Assembly (NCBI GenBank): GCA_002305615.1 | Contig: DBPU01000012.1 | Location: 469 to 18,162 of the forward strand | Length of the DNA stretch: 17,694 bases | From: Verrucomicrobia bacterium UBA1412 | GTDB lineage: Bacteria > Verrucomicrobiota > Verrucomicrobiia > Limisphaerales > UBA1412 | Direction: 5' to 3' | Shown: positions 1-7,096 of the stretch, piece by piece | Layout of the letters: every line of letters starts with the position of its first letter | How positions within the stretch are numbered: position 1 is the first letter of the stretch | Made by a program: the position numbers and the translations under genes | Notes under the pieces: generated by a model | Told to the model about the DNA's origin: nothing | Databases searched by the model: none | The model's input: only the letters and a program-made list of their open reading frames with translations

Positions 1-34
1 ACGGAGGCTTCACCACCGGTGGTGAAGCCTCCGT
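1..34. repeat. 34-bp perfect palindrome at the window edge
   Basis: Bases 1-34 equal their own reverse complement. The centre (ACCACCGGTGGT) is the natural codons for TTGG of xylose isomerase, but the arm at 1-11 is an inverted copy of bases 24-34 (the YGGF codons) and breaks the conserved GGFTTGGLNFDAK motif. This looks like a fold-back at a contig end rather than genomic sequence. Confidence 0.85.
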
Positions 35-1052
35 ATTTCATGAGGGTATACATGATGAGAGAGGTTTCGTAAATGCTGGTCGGGAATTGATCGGTATCCC
101 ATCCGAGCATCGGGTCGCCGGTGTTGGCATCCAGAGAGCCGAGAGCGCCAGCGGATGCAGCGGTCTCCATCTCATGGTGCATCGTATGGCCTGCGAGCAT
201 GGCGTGGTTGGTTTCCAGGTTCAGTTTGAAATCCTTGAGGAGACCATTCTGGCGGAGGAAATTCAAGCAAGCGGCGGCATCGGAGTCATATTGATGCTTG
301 GTCGGTTCCTTGGGTTTGGGCTCAATGTAGAACTGGCCCTTGAAGCCGATTTCCTTTTTGTATTCGACGGCCATCTTGAAGAATTTGGCCAGGTGATCGA
401 GCTCACGCTTGAGGTCCGTATTGAGGAGAGTGGTGTAGCCTTCGCGGCCGCCCCAGAAGGTGAAACCGCCGCCGCCCAGCTCATGGGTGACTTCCATGCC
501 TTTTTTGACCTGCGCAGCAGCGAAGGCGAAGGCATCGGCATTGCATGAGGTCGCAGCGCCGTGCATATAGCGCGGATTGCCGAAGAGGTTGCAGGTGCCC
601 CAGAGCAGTTTGATTCCGGTGCGTTTCATTTCCTCTTTGGCGACTTTGACGACCGCGTCCAGGTTTTTATTGGTCTGGCGCAGGTTCGAGCCTTCGGGAG
701 CGATGTCTCTGTCATGGAATGCCCAGAAAGGATTGCCGAGTTTTTCCATGAATTGAAAGGCGATCCGCATGCGTTTTTGCGCATTTTCTACACTCTCTGT
801 GCCGTCATCCCAGGGGCGGAGCATGGTGCCCATGCCGAACTGGTCGCCGCCGGTGCCGCGGAAGGTATGCCAGTAGACCACGGAGAAGCGCAGATGCTCG
901 GCCATGGTTTTTCCTTCCACGAGCTCTTCGGGGTTATACCACTTGAAAGCCCAGGGGTTTTTGGAGGTTGGTCCCTCATAAGATATCTGAGGGATTTTAG
1001 AGAAGTATTCTTTCGCCACGGAGGCGGTACGTTTCTTTTTTATGGTTGCCAT
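1..1052 (-). CDS. xylA: Xylose isomerase, C-terminus missing (partial)
   Basis: Cytoplasmic, metal-dependent isomerase converting D-xylose to D-xylulose. The reverse strand reads without a stop from ATG at 1052 to the window edge, giving 350 residues of a family usually near 440. The family signatures are in order: catalytic His113 in PFWAFHDRD, KLLWGTCNLFGNPRY (149-162), WGGREGYTTLLNTD (200-213), metal ligand Glu244 in IEPKPKEPTKHQYD, Glu280 and His283 in NLETNHAMLAGH, Asp308, then GWDTDQFP (317-324) with Asp319 and Asp321. The text ends at GGFTTGG, where homologues continue LNFDAK; here it reads EAS, the product of a palindrome at the edge and probably not the real sequence. The MATIKKKRT N-terminus has only a weak purine stretch as ribosome site. 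It diverges from rtcB; no xylulokinase is in view. Confidence 0.95.
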   Translation of the reverse strand, partial: MATIKKKRTASVAKEYFSKIPQISYEGPTSKNPWAFKWYNPEELVEGKTMAEHLRFSVVYWHTFRGTGGDQFGMGTMLRPWDDGTESVENAQKRMRIAFQFMEKLGNPFWAFHDRDIAPEGSNLRQTNKNLDAVVKVAKEEMKRTGIKLLWGTCNLFGNPRYMHGAATSCNADAFAFAAAQVKKGMEVTHELGGGGFTFWGGREGYTTLLNTDLKRELDHLAKFFKMAVEYKKEIGFKGQFYIEPKPKEPTKHQYDSDAAACLNFLRQNGLLKDFKLNLETNHAMLAGHTMHHEMETAASAGALGSLDANTGDPMLGWDTDQFPTSIYETSLIMYTLMKYGGFTTGGEAS

Positions 1053-1176
1053 AGTTTCTTTAAATGATACAGTTTTACGCACTAAAGACGTGCTCAATCT
1101 ATCTTCTCTTCAGGAGAGATGCAAGAGCAAAACCGCTAAAAAGGGATTTTAAAAAAGCCGGTCTCCGGAGTAGATA

Positions 1177-1205
1177 TTGAAATATGGATTAAAGTGCTGT
1201 ATACT
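1177..1205 (+). promoter_or_regulatory. Sigma70-type promoter of rtcB
   Basis: TTGAAA at 1177-1182 and TATACT at 1200-1205 are separated by exactly 17 bp, close to the housekeeping consensus. Transcription should start near 1212, about 20 nt before ATG 1232 and only about 8 nt before ATG 1220. The rest of the 1053-1219 gap is A/T rich and must also hold the divergent xylA promoter; TTGCAT and TAGATT with a 17-bp spacer on the minus strand is a weak candidate. Confidence 0.65.
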
Positions 1206-1231
1206 CCAGCTATAGTGTGATGAGAGCTGAA

Positions 1232-2659
1232 ATGCGTTATGTTGGGCCGGGCTGCTGGGAGTTGCCGCGGCAGAATGGCATGAGAACTGTCGCCCGGATT
1301 TATGCGACCGAGGAGATGCTCGACTCTGTTTTTGAAGACCGGGTCCATTTGCAGCTGGACAACGTGGCGTCACTGCCCGGGATCGTCGGGCCGGCGATGG
1401 CGATGCCCGATTTTCATTGGGGCTATGGTTTCCCCATTGGCGGAGTGGCCGCCTTCGACCTGGATGAGGGAGTGATTTCGCCCGGCGGAGTGGGCTACGA
1501 CATCAACTGCGGAGTGCGGCTGCTCTCCACGCGGCTGGAGGTTAAAGAGGTGAGCGCTCGGCTGAGGGACGTCGTGGAGCAGCTATTCCGCGATGTGCCC
1601 ACGGGGGTCGGTTCCTCCGGTGTCCTGAGCGTCAGCCAACGCGAGCTCGAAGAGGTGGTGCGCCAGGGAGCACGCTGGGCGGTCGGCCGCGGATTCGGCA
1701 GCGAAAGCGATCTGGAATTAATCGAAGAGGGCGGCATGATGGACCGGACGGATATCAAAGCGGTGACGCCGCGCTCCTGGAAGCGGGGTTTGGAGCAGCT
1801 GGGTACCCTGGGCTCGGGCAATCACTTTCTGGAAATCGGCTACGTGGAGGAGGTCTACGACTTCAAGGCGGCGGAAGCCTTCGGGCTCAGAGAAAACCAG
1901 GTGACGCTGATGGTGCACTGCGGTTCGCGCGGCTTTGGCTATCAGATTTGCGATGATTACCTGAGAGAGATGGAATCCACCGGCGAGAAATACGGTATCG
2001 AGATTCCGGAGCGGCAACTGGTCTGCGCACCTTTCAAATCCGACGAGGGTCAGGCTTATTTCCAGGCGATGAATTGCGCCGTCAATTACGCCTTCGCCAA
2101 TCGGCAGGTGATCGCCAGCCTGGCCGGACAAGCTCTCAAAAAAGCGCTCGGACTGAGCGACGAAGACCTGGGATTGCGGACCGTTTACGAGGTGGCGCAC
2201 AACATCGCCAAGGTGGAGACGCATCTTTGGGAAGGTCAGAACAGGAAACTCTGCGTGCATCGCAAGGGGGCGACCCGTGCCTTCGCTGCCGGCCACCCGG
2301 ATGTGCCTGAGCGCTACCGCGCAATCGGCCAGCCGGTACTGGTGCCCGGGGATATGGGCCGCTCGTCGTACGTCCTCTGCGGGACCGATAAGGCGATGAA
2401 GCAGACTTTCGGCAGTACCTGCCACGGAGCCGGGAGGCGGATGAGCCGTACCCGCGCCGAAAAGAGCGCCCAGGGCAGGGATATCGCGGCCGAATTGCTC
2501 AATAAGGGAATCGTCGTCCGGGGCCAGAGCCGCAAGACGCTGGACGAAGAACTCCCCGAGGCCTACAAGGATGTCGGCCAGGTGGTGGAAGCCTGCAAGA
2601 CGGCCGGGCTGGTGAGCAAAGTCGTCCGCCTGCGTCCGCTGGGTTGCGTCAAAGGTTAA
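1232..2659 (+). CDS. rtcB: RNA-splicing ligase RtcB
   Basis: GTP- and Mn2+-dependent ligase joining 2',3'-cyclic phosphate (or 3'-phosphate) RNA ends to 5'-OH ends, acting in RNA repair in the cytoplasm. It is full length for the family (about 475-480 aa). Metal and active-site residues known from the archaeal enzyme are all visible, numbered from ATG 1232: Asp90 and Cys93 in GVGYDINCGVR, His198 in GSGNHFLE, His229 in MVHCGSRG, His323 in AHNIAK, His398 in STCHGAGR (the guanylylated histidine) and penultimate Lys474 in the VKG end. In-frame starts also exist at 1217 (GTG) and 1220 (ATG). I prefer 1232 because GAGAG lies 5 nt upstream and the promoter at 1177-1205 would leave almost no leader for the others. 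No archease or RtcA gene is adjacent. It converges with the PurF-like gene. Confidence 0.96.
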   Translation: MRYVGPGCWELPRQNGMRTVARIYATEEMLDSVFEDRVHLQLDNVASLPGIVGPAMAMPDFHWGYGFPIGGVAAFDLDEGVISPGGVGYDINCGVRLLSTRLEVKEVSARLRDVVEQLFRDVPTGVGSSGVLSVSQRELEEVVRQGARWAVGRGFGSESDLELIEEGGMMDRTDIKAVTPRSWKRGLEQLGTLGSGNHFLEIGYVEEVYDFKAAEAFGLRENQVTLMVHCGSRGFGYQICDDYLREMESTGEKYGIEIPERQLVCAPFKSDEGQAYFQAMNCAVNYAFANRQVIASLAGQALKKALGLSDEDLGLRTVYEVAHNIAKVETHLWEGQNRKLCVHRKGATRAFAAGHPDVPERYRAIGQPVLVPGDMGRSSYVLCGTDKAMKQTFGSTCHGAGRRMSRTRAEKSAQGRDIAAELLNKGIVVRGQSRKTLDEELPEAYKDVGQVVEACKTAGLVSKVVRLRPLGCVKG

Positions 2660-2664
2660 AAGAG

Positions 2665-2685
2665 GACCGGGAATCGCGCCCGGTC
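2665..2685. terminator. Hairpin between convergent genes
   Basis: GACCGGG (2665-2671) pairs with CCCGGTC (2679-2685) over a 7-nt loop, in the 36-bp gap between the stops of rtcB (plus) and the PurF-like gene (minus). The position suits a bidirectional terminator; there is no clean U-tract on either side, so termination efficiency is uncertain. Confidence 0.5.
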
Positions 2686-2695
2686 TGCCGGTCGG

Positions 2696-4123
2696 TTATT
2701 TCTGATTGTAACGGTCGCAGCCGTTGAAGCAATAGGTGCAGATTTTCTCCTGAGGCAGATCAATCGCCTGGAGGAGACCCTCGAGGGTCTGGAATTCCAG
2801 AGAGGAAGCCCCGATAATTTTGCAGATCGCTTCCACCATCTTTTTATGTTTCTCAGAATTGGGGTCCCGATAGCTTTCGATATCGGGTGAGGGATTCTCG
2901 GGCTCGAGATCGGCGATGACTCTGCGGGTGATGAGGTCGTAATCGTTCTTGGAGCGGCTGAAGTTCAGGTAAGGGCAACCGTAAAGGAGCGGAGGGCAGG
3001 CGATGCGCATATGAACCTCTTTGGCGCCGATGGTCATCAGCCGGTAGATAATGTTGCGCAGCTGGGTACCGCGGACGATCGAATCATCGCAGAAGAGGAG
3101 ACGGTGATCCTTGATCAATTCTTCGACCGGGATGAGCTTCATTTTGGAGACCAGGTCCCGGAGGGATTGCTCCGGCGGCATGAAACTGCGTGCCCAGGTG
3201 GGAGAGTATTTGACCAGCGCGCGGCCATAGTTGCAGCTCGCGGCATTGGAGTAACCGATGGCATAGCCGACGCCTGAATCGGGTACGCCGCAGATCAGGT
3301 CTACGGGAGGCGCCGGTTTGGTCTTCTGCATAATCGCTCCGCTATTGCTGCGGAAGACTTCGGCGTTTTTGGCTTCGTAAGTGGAAGAGGGATAGCCGTA
3401 ATAGACCCAGAGAAAGGCGCAGATCTGCATCTCTTTGCGGGCCGGCTTCAGTTCTGTGATCGTTTCAGGGGTGAGTTTGACGATCTGGCCCGGTCCCAGT
3501 TCCAGGACCATTTTGAGACCCAGGTTGAGGAAAGCGGCATCCTCCATCGAGACGGCGGTCGTATCATGGGATTGGCCGATGAAGACCGGGGTCCGGCCGT
3601 AGCGGTCACGTGCGGCGTAGAGTACGTTATTGCACATGATCAGGATCGACATGGAGCCCTTGATTTTGGAAGCGGCGTATTCGATGCCTTCCTCGAAAGT
3701 GGTTTTCTGGTTGATCAGGGTGGCGATGAGCTCGGTGGGGTTGATGATGCCGCCGCTCATGGCCAGATAGTGGCCCGAGTGGTGGTTGTTGAAGGAATCT
3801 TCCACCAGGGCTTCCAGGTTGTTGATCTTGCCGACCGTTACGATGGAGTAGGTGCCCAGACGGGAGTAGATCGTCAGCGGCTGATCATCATAATCGCTGA
3901 TGACGCCGATTCCGCACTGGCCCTTGAGCCTATCCATGTGGCTATCAAATTTTGCGCGGAACTGAGTCGAGGCGATGTCGTGGATGATGGCGACAATACG
4001 CCCATCTTCACCCGTGACAGCCATGCCGCCTCTCTTAGTACCCAGATGAGAATGATAATCTGTTCCGTAATAGAGAGTTCTGCTAGATTCCTTGTTGGAG
4101 ACAACACCAAAAAAACCACCCAT
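2696..4123 (-). CDS. PurF-like phosphoribosyltransferase lacking the glutaminase cysteine
   Basis: 475 aa with the two-domain layout of glutamine PRPP amidotransferase, the first enzyme of de novo purine synthesis. The C-terminal phosphoribosyltransferase half is well kept: GVPDSGVGYAIGY (279-291), and the PRPP loop LLFCDDSIVRGTQ (342-354). Cysteines at 235, 383, 462 and 465 sit where the Bacillus enzyme binds its 4Fe-4S cluster. The N-terminal Ntn-hydrolase half is degenerate. It starts MGGFFG instead of exposing Cys1 (CGVFGI), the HVRYAT segment reads VISDYD, the HNGN loop reads TVGKIN, and SDTE reads NPTE. Glutamine hydrolysis therefore looks impossible. It may use free ammonia, need a partner, or have another role; a normal PurF is presumably elsewhere. 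It lies 94 bp downstream of a polyprenyl synthase on the same strand. Confidence 0.85.
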   Translation of the reverse strand: MGGFFGVVSNKESSRTLYYGTDYHSHLGTKRGGMAVTGEDGRIVAIIHDIASTQFRAKFDSHMDRLKGQCGIGVISDYDDQPLTIYSRLGTYSIVTVGKINNLEALVEDSFNNHHSGHYLAMSGGIINPTELIATLINQKTTFEEGIEYAASKIKGSMSILIMCNNVLYAARDRYGRTPVFIGQSHDTTAVSMEDAAFLNLGLKMVLELGPGQIVKLTPETITELKPARKEMQICAFLWVYYGYPSSTYEAKNAEVFRSNSGAIMQKTKPAPPVDLICGVPDSGVGYAIGYSNAASCNYGRALVKYSPTWARSFMPPEQSLRDLVSKMKLIPVEELIKDHRLLFCDDSIVRGTQLRNIIYRLMTIGAKEVHMRIACPPLLYGCPYLNFSRSKNDYDLITRRVIADLEPENPSPDIESYRDPNSEKHKKMVEAICKIIGASSLEFQTLEGLLQAIDLPQEKICTYCFNGCDRYNQK

Positions 4124-4217
4124 ATTATCTATTAAATTATGTATCGCCCGGCAGTGCCAGTTTTTTTATGAACCCAGAAGTGTCTCCTCTCCAAAGGGCA
4201 CTTCAAATATTGTTTAT

Positions 4218-5264
4218 TTAAAGAGATTTGAGTTTCTCAAACTGTTGGGAGAGGAATTGAAGTAATTTTATTAAACCTTGTTGAGCCTCGGAGGGAGGCA
4301 AAGAACGAGCGATCTGGAGAGCTATCCCCATCTCGCTCTGCGCTGTTGAGATACAGCTTTGTAAAATGGAATATTTATTGAGGAAAGGCAGGAGCTCCTG
4401 AGTGCGCTCAGGGGAGCCGTTATCCAGAATCGAGGAGATTTGTTTCTGCTCCGATTCGGAAGCCTGCTCGAGTAAAAGAAGGATCGGAAGCGTCCGCTTG
4501 CCCGATGAGAGGTCTGTTCCCAGGGATTTACCTGAAAGCTGCTCCGTGGAGAAAATATCCACGCAGTCGTCGTAAATCTGATAAGAGGTTCCGAGGGATA
4601 GCCCGTATTGCCTTAATTCTGAGGCAGTTTCTGCCGGTGCGTTCGCGAAGACCGCTCCCAGCTCTGCCGCCAGTGCGAAAAGCTCGCCCGTTTTCAGGGC
4701 GATCACCTTGAAATACTCCTCCAAAGAGGGGACTTTGTCCGAATGGAGCGATTGAAGCGTCTCGCCGATGCAAATGCACCGCGCGCTCGAAAGGAGCTTA
4801 TGCGAAACCTCCTGATTGCCCAGATGGAGCGAGTGGAAGGCCGCATGAGCCAAGATGCAATCTCCCAGGAGAACCGCCGTGCGGTTGCCCCAGACCCGGG
4901 AGAGAGTCGGTTGTTTGCGCCGGGTTTCGGCCTCGTCGATCACGTCATCGTGAATCAGGCTGGCCAGATGGATCATCTCCACAACCGACGCAGCCTTAAC
5001 GGCATACTCATTAAAAGTGCCACAGGTTAACCCGCTGAGCGCGAAGACGGCCGGCCGAAGAAGTTTACCTTGCCCGGAAAGAGCATAAGCAGAAATCTCA
5101 GAAAGCTCAGGTATGAAAGATTGTGATTGGGCCAAAAGCTCAGACCGAACGGATTCCAGGAAGGGCTCCACACACGCCGCAACATCTTCCCAATGGATCG
5201 CAACGTGCGTTTTCTCGAGGTATGACTCTTTCTCAATGGCCAGTTGTGCCAATGCCGACAACAT
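4218..5264 (-). CDS. Long-chain polyprenyl diphosphate synthase (IspB/HepT type)
   Basis: Trans-isoprenyl diphosphate synthase that extends an allylic diphosphate with IPP, most likely for the quinone side chain. Numbered from ATG 5264: GQGKLLRP (65-72), first aspartate-rich motif DDVID (106-110) followed by the RR of ETRRKQPT, KTG at 191-193, and second motif DDCVD (232-236). The residue five before the first motif is Ala rather than a bulky aromatic, which in this family allows products longer than C20; the exact length cannot be read. An in-frame GTG at 5270 is the alternative start. No ribosome site is evident for either. It could be co-transcribed with the PurF-like gene, although the 94-bp gap is long. 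Confidence 0.9.
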   Translation of the reverse strand: MLSALAQLAIEKESYLEKTHVAIHWEDVAACVEPFLESVRSELLAQSQSFIPELSEISAYALSGQGKLLRPAVFALSGLTCGTFNEYAVKAASVVEMIHLASLIHDDVIDEAETRRKQPTLSRVWGNRTAVLLGDCILAHAAFHSLHLGNQEVSHKLLSSARCICIGETLQSLHSDKVPSLEEYFKVIALKTGELFALAAELGAVFANAPAETASELRQYGLSLGTSYQIYDDCVDIFSTEQLSGKSLGTDLSSGKRTLPILLLLEQASESEQKQISSILDNGSPERTQELLPFLNKYSILQSCISTAQSEMGIALQIARSLPPSEAQQGLIKLLQFLSQQFEKLKSL

Positions 5265-5363
5265 GCGCACTCAATGTATCTGTAAGACGGAGGCAAGTCA
5301 AACCGTTTTGCCCAATCATTTGAAGCGGCGCCTTGCCTTAAGTGGAACACACCGAGGAGGGAA

Positions 5364-5443
5364 GAACCACGAATGAACACCAATAGACACAAATGATTTT
5401 CTGTCTGAGCTGATTCGTGTATGTTCGTGTCTATTCGTGGTTC
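5364..5443. repeat. GAACCACGAAT palindromic repeat, copy A
   Basis: 80-bp imperfect palindrome opening with GAACCACGAATGAACAC and closing with ATTCGTGGTTC. Each arm is built of about three 10-bp steps carrying ACGAA/ACAAA-like cores. Bases 5363-5410 are identical to 6563-6610 of copy B. It lies in the 257-bp gap between the polyprenyl synthase and the transporter. Confidence 0.85.
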
Positions 5444-5474
5444 AGCCTTGATTGCCGCCAAAAGACTGCTTCGT

Positions 5475-5517
5475 GATGAATTCGATGCGAGTTGCCGGAA
5501 AAGGGGAGTGATGCGCG
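5475..5517 (-). pseudogene. Fragment of a second GH127 gene (3' part)
   Basis: Bases 5475-5499 match 7196-7220 of the intact GH127 gene at 22 of 25 positions, and similarity continues with a one-base indel to about 5517. On the minus strand it encodes FPATRIEFI against LPTTRIEFI of the intact protein. The upstream text is in another frame (RITP against RTTP), so it is frameshifted, and the TRIEFI frame reaches a stop at 5442-5444, at the edge of repeat A. The rest of the gene is absent, replaced by the transporter gene. Confidence 0.6.
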
Positions 5518-5521
5518 GGGT

Positions 5522-6451
5522 TTAGGCGGAGGGCGGAGGGATTTTGGCTTTGGCGGATTTGGAGCGGGAGAGATTCTCAAATTGGGAGATGAGGAGTCCG
5601 CTCAGGGTCAGGGCCGTTCCCAGGATTGCCAGAGGGGTAATCCGCTCCGAGAGGATCAGGGCCGAGGCGATCACCGCCACGACCGGGCCAAGGTAAATAT
5701 AGACGCTGGAGCGAATGACGCCGAGCACCTTGATCGCCCAGTTCCAGCTCGCAAAACAGAGGGCCGAGGCGCAGAGCCCCAGAAAGAGGATGTTGAACAG
5801 GTTTTGGGGCCGGGCCAGGCGCCCCAAATCCCATTGGAAATCCGTGAAGACAATCGCCGGGAGCATGAAGAGGAGTCCATAGAAAAACCCTCTGCGCGTG
5901 ACCTGCAAGGTGTTGTAATGAAACTGAGTAAGTTTGCGGATCAGGACCGAGTATAATCCCCAGACGACCCCGGCCAGAATCGCCAGGAGGTCACCCTTCG
6001 GATTGAGCTTCAAAGCATGGGTTCCATTGATATGAATCAGCAGGATTCCGACCATGGCGATCAGGAAGCCAACGAGGAAGCGCCGGGTGAGCTTCTCATC
6101 CTTGAGTAAAAAATGGGAACAGATCGCCACGAAAAAAGGAGTCAGCGAGGTGATGACGCCCACGTTGGAGGCGTAGCTGTAGGTCAGGGCGATGTTTTCC
6201 AGGAGGAAATAGAGGGTGATCCCGGTGAGGCCGATTCCGGCAAAATACCATTCATGACTGCGGCACTGGAGCTTCATGGGCCGTGGATTGAGGAGGAAAA
6301 GAGCGAAAAGACCGATCATGAATCGGAAAACAAGAATCTCGACGGGAGTGAAGCTCCTGAGCAGGACTTTCGTGGAAACAAAAGTCATTCCCCAAATCAT
6401 CATGGTCATTAGGGCGACCAAGTGACCGGCTATGATTCGATTTTTTGACAA
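5522..6451 (-). CDS. EamA/DMT-family membrane transporter
   Basis: 309-aa inner-membrane protein of the drug/metabolite transporter superfamily. About ten hydrophobic segments are arranged as two EamA repeats (roughly residues 8-140 and 152-290). The first begins VALMTMMIWGMTFVSTKVLL with the typical small-residue and Trp pattern, and the second begins LLAILAGVVWGLYSVLIRKL. The cytoplasmic tail is short and Lys/Ser rich. The chosen start is TTG with GGA about 8 nt upstream; the next in-frame ATG is at residue 15, inside the first membrane segment. The substrate cannot be read from sequence. The gene is bracketed by nearly identical repeat arms A and B in direct orientation, so it could be a movable passenger. 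Confidence 0.88.
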   Translation of the reverse strand: MSKNRIIAGHLVALMTMMIWGMTFVSTKVLLRSFTPVEILVFRFMIGLFALFLLNPRPMKLQCRSHEWYFAGIGLTGITLYFLLENIALTYSYASNVGVITSLTPFFVAICSHFLLKDEKLTRRFLVGFLIAMVGILLIHINGTHALKLNPKGDLLAILAGVVWGLYSVLIRKLTQFHYNTLQVTRRGFFYGLLFMLPAIVFTDFQWDLGRLARPQNLFNILFLGLCASALCFASWNWAIKVLGVIRSSVYIYLGPVVAVIASALILSERITPLAILGTALTLSGLLISQFENLSRSKSAKAKIPPPSA

Positions 6452-6563
6452 CGCTTTATCCAGAGCCTTGTTCCGGAGCCTGCTCTATCGGCAAAGATGG
6501 GAGTTTACTGGAGAGAAGGTTCAGAGTCCAATGAAAAGCGAAAATGAAATGCCGGAACAAGCA

Positions 6564-6642
6564 GAACCACGAATGAACACCAATAGACACAAATGATTTT
6601 CTGTCTGAGCCTATTTGTGTTTATCAGTGTTCAATGCTGGTT
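6564..6642. repeat. GAACCACGAAT palindromic repeat, copy B
   Basis: Left arm and centre identical to copy A over 48 bp, exactly 1,200 bp away; the right arm is diverged (CTATTTGTG...AGTGTTCAATGCTGGTT). It ends 6 bp from the stop of the GxxExxY gene. The remaining 6452-6563 shows nothing else recognisable. Confidence 0.8.
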
Positions 6643-6648
6643 TTGTGA

Positions 6649-7032
6649 TTACAGCACGAGCCTTTCCCATTCAAGTTTCGCCCGTTTGAAGTTCAGAATC
6701 AGGCCAACTTTCAGGCCGGTGATCTTCAGGTAATTGAGTATCTGTCCTCGTTCCACATCGGTGATTTTTTCAATGGTCTTGGTATCGACCACAATTTGGT
6801 CAAAAGCGATCAAATCAGGAATATACTCACCTACCTTAATCGACTTATAGATCACATCGAAACGCTGCTGTTGGCGAAACGGGATATTTTTGAGTCCGAA
6901 CTCCACTACCAACGCATTTTCATATGGTTTTTCCAATAGGCCATGTCCAAGCGTATTCAACACCTCCATGGCAGAGCCCACAATTCGGAAGACTTCCTCC
7001 TTCAATAACAATTCGTGTTTGTTCGTGTTCAT
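6649..7032 (-). CDS. GxxExxY protein (PD-(D/E)XK_3 family)
   Basis: Small 127-aa protein of the GxxExxY family, predicted PD-(D/E)XK nuclease fold, no established function. Seen: EVFRIVGSAMEVLNTLGHG (13-31), the naming motif GLLEKPY (31-37), then PDLI (72-75) and VVDTK (81-85), giving Asp73, Asp83 and Lys85 as the likely catalytic set with Asp where the family usually has Glu. QILNYLKITGLKVGLILNF (97-115) is the typical C-terminal core. ATG 7032 is chosen because MNTNKHELLL gives the usual family length. The frame is open upstream to 7146, but that part reads repeat DNA and the end of GH127. The start codon and first codons are themselves repeat sequence, so gene and repeat are physically coupled. 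Confidence 0.85.
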   Translation of the reverse strand: MNTNKHELLLKEEVFRIVGSAMEVLNTLGHGLLEKPYENALVVEFGLKNIPFRQQQRFDVIYKSIKVGEYIPDLIAFDQIVVDTKTIEKITDVERGQILNYLKITGLKVGLILNFKRAKLEWERLVL

Positions 7033-7090
7033 TCGTGGTTCAACCTTTTTTCTTGCCTTATTGGTGTTTGCTCGTGTCGATTCGTGGTTC
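7011..7090. repeat. GAACCACGAAT repeat, copy C (two direct half-units)
   Basis: Two direct half-arms, 7011-7041 and 7060-7090, each ending ATTCGTGGTTC and each followed by CAACCT, at a 49-bp pitch. Unlike A and B this copy is tandem, not palindromic. It provides the start codon of the GxxExxY gene and ends 6 bp from the GH127 stop. Confidence 0.8.
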
Positions 7091-7096
7091 AACCTC

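Larger units (their letters stand above)
6564..7090. mobile_element. Candidate repeat-bounded GxxExxY element
   Basis: A 527-bp unit opening with GAACCACGAAT at 6564 and closing with its inverse ATTCGTGGTTC at 7090, containing one gene that almost fills it (stop 6 bp from the left repeat, start codon inside the right repeat). It sits directly after the GH127 stop codon. The layout resembles a minimal element with terminal inverted repeats, with copies A and D as gene-less relatives. No target-site duplication is obvious and mobility is not shown. Confidence 0.4.

Noticed and set aside
87..1067. Two plus-strand open frames (87-548 and 561-1067)
   Set aside because: Both lie antisense to xylose isomerase, whose conserved active-site motifs are on the minus strand.
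4137..4170. Sigma54-type promoter before the PurF-like gene (TGGCAC)
   Set aside because: The -12 partner (TTGC) is missing after the 5-bp spacer; A/T-rich sequence next to the ATG suits a sigma70-type promoter better but gives no clear boxes.
4177..4204. GAAGTG...CACTTC hairpin after the polyprenyl synthase
   Set aside because: Only a 6-bp stem, and on the transcribed strand it is followed by an A-run rather than a U-run.
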